25,321 nucleotides of DNA. Origin: a virus. The stretch covers positions 1,080-26,400 of the IMG/VR virus record IMGVR_UViG_3300002231_000792; one strand, 5' to 3'. The notes beneath the pieces are model-generated. The model was given only the letters and a program-made list of their open reading frames with translations. It ran no database searches and was not told the DNA's origin. The translations under genes were made by a program, and so were the position numbers. Positions 8,341-14,491 of the stretch are shown piece by piece; the first letter of the stretch is position 1; every line of letters starts with the position of its first letter.

Positions 8341-8403
8341 ATGCCGCGTCGTTTAACATGCCCCGTTAAACTGGGTTCAATCCCGAGACGCGGCCTCGTA
8401 TAA
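8341..8403 (+). CDS. Candidate 20-residue leader peptide between tube and chaperone genes
   Basis: An ATG at 8341 is preceded by AAGGGG at 8327-8332 with an 8-base spacer. It opens a 20-codon frame ending at TAA 8401-8403. The product begins 'MPRRLTCPV' and is very basic. Its stop runs directly into a second AAGGGG (8402-8407), the ribosome site of the chaperone gene at 8414. The ORF coincides almost exactly with a strong RNA fold, so ribosomes translating it would melt the fold. It could be a regulatory leader or a chance ORF. Too short to judge by codon bias. Confidence 0.35.
   Translation: MPRRLTCPVKLGSIPRRGLV
8343..8395 (+). ncRNA. tRNA-like cloverleaf lacking a D arm
   Basis: The outer stem pairs GCCGCGT (8343-8349) with ACGCGGC (8388-8394), seven perfect pairs extendable to eight by C8350-G8387. 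The second stem pairs GTTTAAC (8351-8357) with GTTAAAC (8365-8371), seven perfect pairs closing a 7-base loop ATGCCCC. In tRNA numbering that loop has T33 and anticodon GCC (glycine). The third arm contains GGTTCAATCC (8374-8383), a perfect match to the T-loop (B-box) consensus, though its stem has one G-G mismatch. There is no D arm, only about one variable-loop base, and no encoded CCA. The fold is clear; whether it is a degenerate tRNA, a tRNA mimic or an mRNA control element is open. Confidence 0.55.
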
Positions 8404-8413
8404 GGGGCAAGCT
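8402..8413 (+). promoter_or_regulatory. Ribosome site of the chaperone gene, complementary to the tRNA-like loop
   Basis: AAGGGG (8402-8407) is the Shine-Dalgarno sequence for the ATG at 8414. The six bases GGGGCA (8404-8409) are exactly complementary to TGCCCC (8359-8364) in the loop of the tRNA-like fold, so a pseudoknot could hide the ribosome site. The upstream GGGGC (8329-8333), part of the leader ORF's ribosome site, can compete for five of the same loop bases. Confidence 0.4.
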
Positions 8414-8851
8414 ATGGACGAAAACAGTATCAAGATTGTGGAAAACAAAACGACCGTTACCGAAGAGATCGCGGAACAGGATTTTGAACGCATGTTAAAA
8501 GCGGCCCGCGTAAAGTGGGATTTGTATCGCCAGATCAGCGGAACCCGGGACGCGGACAACGACAAGGCGCTTATCATTTCTGAAATTATGGACGGCCGGA
8601 TCTCCGTTAATGAATCCGGATTTCCAACGGTCCATACAGAAAGCGAGATCCAACCGGAAATTAAGATTTTCAGACGCTCTACAAGGGCCGACAAGCTGAT
8701 GATCGACCGGTGCAAAGAAGGTCACAACGTACAGGCCCAGGACGCTGTTATGGGGGTTTTTCTGAAGGTTGCCCCAACGGTGCTACAGAAACTTGACGAC
8801 GTTGACTACAGAAACGTGGAGGTGCTTTGGTCGCTTTTTCTGGGATACTGA
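8414..8851 (+). CDS. Tail assembly chaperone, short (G-like) form
   Basis: The 145-residue product lies between tube and tape-measure genes, the invariable site of tail chaperones. It starts with an acidic helix ('MDENSIKIVENKTTVTEEIA'). In the C-terminal half it has a 'RSTRADKLMIDRC' segment and 'VAPTVLQKLDDVDYRNVEVLW', typical of this group, where a late 'L..lD..Dy..v' helix closes the protein. These proteins coat the tape measure during tail assembly and are absent from the virion. The reading frame stops at 8851, four codons after a TTTTT run where a long form can be made. Confidence 0.72.
   Translation: MDENSIKIVENKTTVTEEIAEQDFERMLKAARVKWDLYRQISGTRDADNDKALIISEIMDGRISVNESGFPTVHTESEIQPEIKIFRRSTRADKLMIDRCKEGHNVQAQDAVMGVFLKVAPTVLQKLDDVDYRNVEVLWSLFLGY
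8834..8840 (+). promoter_or_regulatory. Probable programmed frameshift site (CTTTTTC)
   Basis: Upstream codons are read TCG CTT TTT CTG. A -2 slip lets the Phe tRNA on TTT (8837-8839) re-pair perfectly with TTT (8835-8837). A +1 slip lets it pair with TTC (8838-8840), its preferred codon. Either leads into the frame of the long chaperone form. Tail chaperone frameshifts are -1 in lambda and P2 and have been reported as -2 in Mu, so a -2/+1 event suits a Mu-type tail. A one-base sequencing error in the T5 run would look identical. Confidence 0.5.
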
Positions 8852-9089
8852 GATCGAATCCCCTTTACTTGTCCGGTATGGGGAAAACACGAAAGCGGAA
8901 CCGGACAGGAAAACAGGGGAGCGTATGCACACCCGTTGGAGAGTTTACCGCGAAATGTTGCGACACATAACCAGAATTTACCCCGGATTGCCAGATCCCC
9001 GGTCCATGGACTTGGAGGAAATCGAATTTTGGTATGACGGGATAAGAGCTGAAATAATGGATTCTACGAAACCGAAGTCAAATGCCTAG
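8838..9089 (+). CDS. Tail assembly chaperone, frameshift extension (T-like part)
   Basis: This frame has no good start of its own. Joined to the short chaperone at 8834-8840 it adds 83-84 residues beginning 'FWDTEIESPLLVRYGENTK' and ending 'GIRAEIMDSTKPKSNA' at 9089. The segment 'RIYPGLPDPRSMDLEEIEFWYDG' resembles the tape-measure-binding extension of P2 E' and lambda T-type proteins, with a Pro followed by an amphipathic helix ending in an aromatic pair. The stop overlaps the tape-measure start at 9082, as is usual for T-type extensions. Confidence 0.65.
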   Translation, partial: FWDTEIESPLLVRYGENTKAEPDRKTGERMHTRWRVYREMLRHITRIYPGLPDPRSMDLEEIEFWYDGIRAEIMDSTKPKSNA

Positions 9090-10218
9090 CACCACCGTAT
9101 TAAAAATAAAAGCCGTATTTGGCGCAATTGATCGTTTTACTGGCCCGCTTGCCGGAATGCAAAGACGCATGGCGCGATTTAAACGGGTTGCGGGTGGGGT
9201 TGCCCGTGCTATGAAACGCGCAGGGCGGGCGGTGAGGGCTTTTGGAAGGTTGGCGGCTAGTGGCCTAAAGGTTGGACTTTTGGCGGCGGCGGGGGCGGTG
9301 ACGGCCCTAGGGGTGTCTATTTTCAAAATGACAGAGAATATGGACACCCTAGCAAAGACTACCCGTGCCCTGAATTTCCCGATTGAGGAATTTCAGGAAT
9401 TCAGATTTGCAGCGGAACAATCCGGGGTGTCAACCGAGGTTTTCAACAAATCCATAAAGAAGTTTTCCAAGGGGATAGGGGAGGCAAAAGCCGGGACCGG
9501 GACCATGGTTACCATTTTACGGAAATCGAACCCGGAACTCTTAAAGCAGTTGACAAGCACTGAGAACGTTGCGGACGCCTTTGACATTTACCTGAAGGCA
9601 ATCCGGGACATTAAGAACCCAATGGACAAAGCGGCCCTTTCATCGGCGGCATTTGGTAGGGCCGGGGTTGACATGATTAACCTGGCTAATTTGAGTCAAA
9701 AGGACTTAGGTGCCTTACGTGCTCAGATGCGCGAAAACGGGGTTGTAACGCAGGAACAAGCGGAGCTTGCCGAAGAGTTTAACGACACCATGAACCGCGT
9801 CAAATTGACCGTGATGGGCGTATTCCGGGATGTGGTTGTTCCTTTGATACCCAAGCTAACAAAATGGGCGGAAAAGTTCAGAAAATGGGCGGTTGCAAAC
9901 CGGGAATTGATAAAGACAAAAGTTACCGAATGGGCGATCAAGTTTAAAAATGCACTCGTAAAAGTTTGGACGTGGTTCAAACAAAACCAGCCTGCAATTG
10001 AGCAATTCATTTCCGATCTTGCCTCTTTTGCAAAAGGGGTTGCAAATTTCGTGCGCGGGTTATGGGATTTTAAAGATTCCCTTTTGTTAGTTGCGGCGGC
10101 GTTTGTTTCCATCAAGGTGGCAATGGCAGGAATGCAACTGGCGCAAACGGCGACAAATTTGACGGCCATGGGAGGGGCGGCGGCAAAAGCGGCTCCGGCG
10201 GTTGGGGGGCGTTTCTAA
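9082..10218 (+). CDS. Tail tape measure protein, N-terminal part (frame broken at G6)
   Basis: These 378 residues start with a very basic helix rich in Arg, Lys and Ala (about 20-60), a hydrophobic segment at about 60-82 ('GLLAAAGAVTALGVSIFKM'), and then long helices including 'NMDTLAKTTRALNFPIEEFQEF'. The latter is the conserved tape-measure start ('d.laK.a..lg.s.eelqe'). A second hydrophobic Ala/Gly-rich segment follows near the end. The frame ends 'AAPAVGGRF' just after GGGGGG (10204-10209), but the protein obviously continues in the overlapping frame. Tape measures sit in the tube lumen and set tail length. Confidence 0.83.
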   Translation: MPSTTVLKIKAVFGAIDRFTGPLAGMQRRMARFKRVAGGVARAMKRAGRAVRAFGRLAASGLKVGLLAAAGAVTALGVSIFKMTENMDTLAKTTRALNFPIEEFQEFRFAAEQSGVSTEVFNKSIKKFSKGIGEAKAGTGTMVTILRKSNPELLKQLTSTENVADAFDIYLKAIRDIKNPMDKAALSSAAFGRAGVDMINLANLSQKDLGALRAQMRENGVVTQEQAELAEEFNDTMNRVKLTVMGVFRDVVVPLIPKLTKWAEKFRKWAVANRELIKTKVTEWAIKFKNALVKVWTWFKQNQPAIEQFISDLASFAKGVANFVRGLWDFKDSLLLVAAAFVSIKVAMAGMQLAQTATNLTAMGGAAAKAAPAVGGRF

Positions 10219-10771
10219 GGTACTCGGGAAGGGTGGACTTATTACGGCGGCGGCGGCGGCGGGGGTTGCGGTTGGATTGCTAATAAACAAACTTGTTGAT
10301 AAATCAGAAAAGGCAGATAGGGCGGCAAGGAATAGCGCCGTCCAATTACAAAGGGGACTTGGGGGCGCAAGCCTTAAAGAATTACAGGGCCGTAAAGCAA
10401 GCCTTGAAAGGAAAAGGCAGAAAACAGACACATTGGGGGGATTTGCATCTGACGTGATCGCGTCCGGTGGGTTGACGGGATACCTTTTGGGACTGAATAC
10501 AGAAAACAAAGATGCGTTAAAGGAAATAAGCGACGCTAACAAAGCCATAAACGCGGAAATAGCCCGCCGGGTTGGAGGGGTTGGACCGACCGCGCAGGCC
10601 GAAACACCCGCGCCCCTAGCTCCCCCTCAATCGTCAACAAGTAGCACAACGACAACGACAACGGAGCGGACGGAATTGACCATCAAAGACGAAACCGGGC
10701 GCACTGAGATTACCAAGGGCGGGACAAATGGAACGGTTAAACTAGTACCAACCGGGGCAATGGCTAACTAA
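10202..10771 (+). CDS. Tail tape measure protein, C-terminal part
   Basis: This frame overlaps the end of the preceding one at the G6 run and reads straight on as 'GGVSKVLGKGGLITAAAAAGVAVGLLINKLVD', the Gly/Ala-rich membrane-like segment typical of tape measures. It then has a charged coiled-coil region and a Ser/Thr/Pro-rich tail (about 140-165) with an 'SSTSSTTTTTT' stretch. The only start is a TTG inside the G-run context with no ribosome site, so it is best read as the same protein. The joined length of about 563 residues would suit a rather short tail. The next gene starts at the stop codon. Confidence 0.7.
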   Translation: MGGVSKVLGKGGLITAAAAAGVAVGLLINKLVDKSEKADRAARNSAVQLQRGLGGASLKELQGRKASLERKRQKTDTLGGFASDVIASGGLTGYLLGLNTENKDALKEISDANKAINAEIARRVGGVGPTAQAETPAPLAPPQSSTSSTTTTTTERTELTIKDETGRTEITKGGTNGTVKLVPTGAMAN

Positions 10772-12075
10772 TGGGATTATTGGACAAATTAAAAGGGTTG
10801 CTATTTCCGACACCACAGGAACCCGGGGAATTGCCCCCGTGGATTGACCGACTTCAGGAAGCCAAATACACGAGTTTAAGCGGGATCGAGGTGCCGTTTG
10901 ACTATATCGATCTGCAATCATTTTTTTCCAAAAAAACAGCGGTATTCCAGAACGTGAATGCCCCCGGCGCTTATATCCAAGATAACGGAACGGGCGGATT
11001 TCAATTCCCCATGGGTTGTGTATTTTCAGGCCCAAACCATGATACCGAGGCAAGCACCCTGTTAAAAGCACTTTTGGAAACCGGGGAGGGGACTTTAATT
11101 CATCCTATTTTCGGGTCCATTGTCGTAATCCCGGTAGGCAGGATCGAGCATGTTTCGGCCCTTGCGTCTGCGGCAAATATGACAACTATCATGGTTGAAT
11201 TTTTTGAAACGACAGGATTGCAGCTCGGGGCGCTTCCCCCATTTGACAGCCTTTTAGACGATTTCAGCGCGGCGGCGGCGGCGGACTTTGCGGAAAAATT
11301 GAATGTTGATGACGTTGCGGATAGTGCTAATTTCGTGGAACGCTTTACGAGGCGAATCAACCAAATTTCAAACACTCTCACAAATATTTCAAGCGGGTTA
11401 ACCGACGCAACGGAAAGTATGAAAGACGTTTCAGACAGTCTCACCAGGACAATGGACGTTTTGATCGGGCAACCGTTGGCACTCGCACGGCAGACTCAAT
11501 TATTGATCGGGGAGCCTGCTAGATTAGCGGAAGCAACCCGGGCCCGGTTGGAGGCATATGGAAATCTTGCCCGTAATATTTTCGGGTTGAACACAGTGCC
11601 GACGGGGTATGATTTCAGTGCTGAAAACGGGTTCCACGGAGATTCCCTTATTGCATCCAGCTCCGTTGCAGGCGCGGCGGAATCTGCTTTCAATAATGAC
11701 TTTTATACGGTGTCGGAATTTATTGCAGCGGCGGTTGAATTGAACGCCTTACTAGATGAGTTTTCCACATGGTCGGATAATGCTTATACGGCAATCGGGG
11801 ATTTCAACACAGAAACACAGGACACCGGGGACGGTTGGATCCAGTTACAAGAATATGTTTCCTCGGTGGTTTCAACGCTCATTACAGGCGCGTTGACGGC
11901 TACCAACGAGGTCAAGATCACATTGGACCGGGAGCGCGGAACGCAAGAATTGTGCTATGAATTATACGGGACTTCAAAACCAGATCAATTAGATATTTTC
12001 GCAAGTTCAAACAATTTTGGCGGGGATGAATATTTTACGTTGCAGGAAGGGCGGGAGATTGTCTACTTCGTATAG
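10771..12075 (+). CDS. Mu gpN-like (DNA circularisation family) tail/baseplate protein
   Basis: The N-terminal 150 residues match the DNA-circularisation N-terminal family pattern: 'WIDRLQEAKYTSLSGIEVPF', a middle motif, 'STLLKALLETGEGTLIHPIFG' and 'IVVIPVGRIEHVS'. A long Ala-rich helical region with coiled-coil character follows (about 160-280). The end 'YELYGTSKPDQLDIFASSNN...FTLQEGREIVYF' is a LysM-like closing segment common in these proteins. In Mu, gpN lies between tape measure and hub genes, as here, and is a baseplate-hub-associated component; the 'DNA circularisation' family name is historical. Confidence 0.8.
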   Translation: MGLLDKLKGLLFPTPQEPGELPPWIDRLQEAKYTSLSGIEVPFDYIDLQSFFSKKTAVFQNVNAPGAYIQDNGTGGFQFPMGCVFSGPNHDTEASTLLKALLETGEGTLIHPIFGSIVVIPVGRIEHVSALASAANMTTIMVEFFETTGLQLGALPPFDSLLDDFSAAAAADFAEKLNVDDVADSANFVERFTRRINQISNTLTNISSGLTDATESMKDVSDSLTRTMDVLIGQPLALARQTQLLIGEPARLAEATRARLEAYGNLARNIFGLNTVPTGYDFSAENGFHGDSLIASSSVAGAAESAFNNDFYTVSEFIAAAVELNALLDEFSTWSDNAYTAIGDFNTETQDTGDGWIQLQEYVSSVVSTLITGALTATNEVKITLDRERGTQELCYELYGTSKPDQLDIFASSNNFGGDEYFTLQEGREIVYFV

Positions 12076-13264
12076 CACAAATTCCGGTGACACCTTTTCG
12101 CTAATCGCACAGCAGACGGTTGGAACGGATACCTTTGCGGCCCAAATCAAAAGGGCCAACCCAGGAATAAGCGAACCGATCCCGGCGGGGACAACCATTT
12201 TAATCCCGTCAAATCGTGAGAACGCAAAGGGCTTTTTGGCGTCCGGGCTTGACGTGAAAGTGACGGCGGACAGGTTCGTTACAATGCCTAATTTCACGCT
12301 TTCCAAAAGGATTGACGCAATCAGGAAGGCAACGTTTACCGTTCCCAACGAAATACAGACGCGGGCTACGTTGCCCCCGTTGACGCCCCTTGATTGTAGT
12401 ATCGGATATAACGGCTTGTCAGAAATGCAAGGCCGGATTGCCACCCCCAAAAATCGGGAGTCAGAAAGTTCAAAATCTTTGGTTGTAAACGCGTTTTCAG
12501 AATGCGCGAACCTTGAAAAATCGCCGCCTCCATTATCGGCTTTCCCGCTGGAATTCAAAGACCAGAATTTGGAACAGATCGCCGGGACCATTTGTAACAT
12601 CATGGGGATTGACGTGTTTTTCGATTTTGATTCAGGCCCCCGGTTTAAGCGTGTCGATATTCAGCAAGGTGAAAAGGTATTAGGTTTTTTTGCCAAGCTT
12701 GCCGAACAACGCAATTTGATAATCACAGACGACGAATTCGGGAGCCTGTTATTTACACGCGGGGACGGGTCCGGCGCTCCCATTTTGCAAATTGATGACA
12801 CGGGAAGGCCGGATGTAAAAGTAAACACGGTTTTCAATGACGATAAATACTATTCCAGCGTGACGGGAATTTTGCCGACTAAGACGAAAAAACCGGGCAA
12901 GCAATTCACGATTGACAATCCATATTACACCGGAATTGTACGGCCTTATACTTTCAAGGCGGACAACATCGATCAAGGCGAACTTGAGACGGCGGTTAGG
13001 AGCACGGCGTCAAGAATGTTTGCGGGGATTTTTGGCGCGTCGATAACGGTTCCATTTTGGACCGATGACAACGGCGATATTTTGAAAACAAACAGTGTCA
13101 TCCGGTTGCGATCCCCGTCCAATTATCTGAACAATTGGGGCGAATATTTGATCGCCGGGGTTACGTTGTCAAATACCGAGGGTTCAGAGACGGCAACGAT
13201 TGACGCCGTTTTACCGTCCGCATACAGTGGAAAAATCCCGGAAAGTTTGCCATGGGCGAACTAG
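12059..13264 (+). CDS. Baseplate hub protein, Mu gpP type, with N-terminal LysM-like segment
   Basis: I place the start at TTG 12059, 8 bases after AGGAAGG (12044-12050). An ATG at 12026 is in frame but has no ribosome site. The first 50 residues ('STNSGDTFSLIAQQTVG', 'IKRANPGI', 'IPAGTTILIPS') are a LysM-like domain. The remainder resembles gpD/gp27-type hubs: 'AFPLEFKDQNLEQIAGTIC', 'GEKVLGFFAKLAEQRNLII', 'YYTGIVRPYTFKADNID' and 'LRSPSNYLNNWGEYLIAGV'. Hubs form the trimeric ring that joins tube to spike. It overlaps the preceding gene by 17 bases and the spike gene by 13. Confidence 0.82.
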   Translation: MSTSYSTNSGDTFSLIAQQTVGTDTFAAQIKRANPGISEPIPAGTTILIPSNRENAKGFLASGLDVKVTADRFVTMPNFTLSKRIDAIRKATFTVPNEIQTRATLPPLTPLDCSIGYNGLSEMQGRIATPKNRESESSKSLVVNAFSECANLEKSPPPLSAFPLEFKDQNLEQIAGTICNIMGIDVFFDFDSGPRFKRVDIQQGEKVLGFFAKLAEQRNLIITDDEFGSLLFTRGDGSGAPILQIDDTGRPDVKVNTVFNDDKYYSSVTGILPTKTKKPGKQFTIDNPYYTGIVRPYTFKADNIDQGELETAVRSTASRMFAGIFGASITVPFWTDDNGDILKTNSVIRLRSPSNYLNNWGEYLIAGVTLSNTEGSETATIDAVLPSAYSGKIPESLPWAN

Positions 13265-13623
13265 GCAAAATAAAGGAATTGACCCTTTCAGGCGGTGAAA
13301 TAACCTGTGTTGTTGACATTGCCAACGGCGGGGAAAAGACGGCAACTATTTACGGGCTTGCCGGGGTGGATACATATCCACTCCCTGGGGATGAAGTAAA
13401 GATCGATTACAACGGCGGGCAATGGGTTGTTTCAGCGGTATTCAGGGACGCGGGCGCGGGCGCGGGGGAAACCATCATATACAGCCGGAATAGCGATGGG
13501 AACGTGGTTTCAAGCGTCCATTGCAAGGCGGACGGTTCAATAAGGGCGGAAAATGATAACGGGTTTTTTGAGTTGAAAAGCAACGGACAATTTAACGCGA
13601 ACGATAATTTCACGGTGGATTAA
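13252..13623 (+). CDS. Baseplate spike protein, Mu gp45/P2 gpV type
   Basis: This 123-residue protein has an N-terminal OB-fold-like half ('TLSGGEITCVVDIANGG', 'AGVDTYPLPGDEVKIDYNGGQWVVSAVF') followed by a repetitive strand region ('VHCKADGSIRAENDNGFFELKSNGQFNAND'). Alternating short strands of this kind form the trimeric beta-helix needle of gpV/gp45 spikes that pierces the outer membrane. No His-rich iron-binding tip is present at the end, and the protein stops at 'NFTVD', so a separate tip protein may cap it. Confidence 0.82.
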   Translation: MGELGKIKELTLSGGEITCVVDIANGGEKTATIYGLAGVDTYPLPGDEVKIDYNGGQWVVSAVFRDAGAGAGETIIYSRNSDGNVVSSVHCKADGSIRAENDNGFFELKSNGQFNANDNFTVD

Positions 13624-14045
13624 TGACTTTAAAAAACGTTGCAAATGAAGATATGGAAGTAAAATTCACGAATACGGCGGGGCCGACTGACCTGAAATAC
13701 GGTGGGGACTTAGGGATCGATACTGTAGAAATAGTTCCGACGCTTTCCCCAAATTGTAAAGCAAAGGGAAAAAAGGTCGCCACCAAGGGGGTTACAATAA
13801 CTTGGACGGCGGCGGGTTGCGCCTTTACATCCGTGTCACATACTTTTGTTTCAGGAGTTGGGGCCATTACACCACAAGCAACCAAAACGAAAGCAGACGG
13901 GGAATTACCACTACGCAAGGGGGATGAAGACACGGGCGGGTGTAAGGGCGGTTGGACGTTGACGGCCTTTCCATTTACCGCCGTACCATGTGTATGTGAT
14001 ACAAAAGTATCAAGCCCCGGTCAGACAAAGGACAAGGCCCAATGA
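13623..14045 (+). CDS. Small Cys-rich protein, candidate spike-tip or baseplate protein
   Basis: I do not recognise this 140-residue protein. It is beta-rich, with Thr- and Gly-rich strands ('KGVTITWTAAGCAFTSVSHTFVSG'), and ends in a Lys/Gln-rich tail. It contains Cys45, Cys66, His73, Cys107, Cys123 and Cys125, a high cysteine count for a phage structural gene; 'CVCD' and 'GGCKGGW' could bind a metal or form disulfides. It starts at the spike gene's stop (TAATG). The spike above lacks a tip, and PAAR-like tip proteins bind spikes through small beta-rich domains, so a tip or spike-chaperone role is a reasonable guess. Confidence 0.45.
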   Translation: MTLKNVANEDMEVKFTNTAGPTDLKYGGDLGIDTVEIVPTLSPNCKAKGKKVATKGVTITWTAAGCAFTSVSHTFVSGVGAITPQATKTKADGELPLRKGDEDTGGCKGGWTLTAFPFTAVPCVCDTKVSSPGQTKDKAQ

Positions 14046-14491
14046 CCACAATGAACAGAAACCAGGCAGGGGACGTTTTACTATTTCAAGGGCCGGATGA
14101 CGGTGACATTTTTGTACAGGACGGGATAACGGAAATGACCCAAGGATTTGAGTCAATGCTGTACATAATTCTGGTAGGGTCCAATGAAGACGATGACGGA
14201 TCGCAATCCACTGAACATCTCCAATGGTTGGGGAATGAAGACGAACCGCCGGAAAACCAAATTAGGGGCAAATTTCACAAACGCTTGAACGGGTCACCAA
14301 TAACAAGCGGAACCCTGAAGGATTTACAGGCGGACGCGGTGGACGATATAACAGCGGGATTCGGAGATATGATTGAGGGCGTAGATCTCACCGTTCAGGC
14401 AACCTCCAATAAATCAGTTTCAGTATCGGGAAAAATATATTTTACAAATGGCGTTGTGGAAACGTTCGGATTGGAGCTATTCAAACAATGA
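14042..14491 (+). CDS. Baseplate wedge protein, Mu gp46 / gp25-like
   Basis: This 149-residue protein precedes the gp47-type gene, the fixed place of gp46/gpW in Mu and P2. It begins 'GDVLLFQGPDDGDIFVQDG', continues with 'FESMLYIILVGSNEDDDGS' and 'WLGNEDEP', and has the helix 'SGTLKDLQADAVDDI'. This follows the gp46 pattern of a strand, a helix holding the family's length-conserved core, then a W.GN motif and helix. Gp25-type proteins nucleate sheath assembly at the baseplate. A second ATG at 14051 is a possible start. Its stop overlaps the next start. Confidence 0.68.
   Translation: MTTMNRNQAGDVLLFQGPDDGDIFVQDGITEMTQGFESMLYIILVGSNEDDDGSQSTEHLQWLGNEDEPPENQIRGKFHKRLNGSPITSGTLKDLQADAVDDITAGFGDMIEGVDLTVQATSNKSVSVSGKIYFTNGVVETFGLELFKQ

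Noticed and set aside
8327-8408. AAGGGGC copies on both sides of the tRNA-like element as target-site duplications of an inserted element
   Set aside because: Both copies work as ribosome sites for following ATG codons, a sufficient explanation, and there are no terminal repeats.
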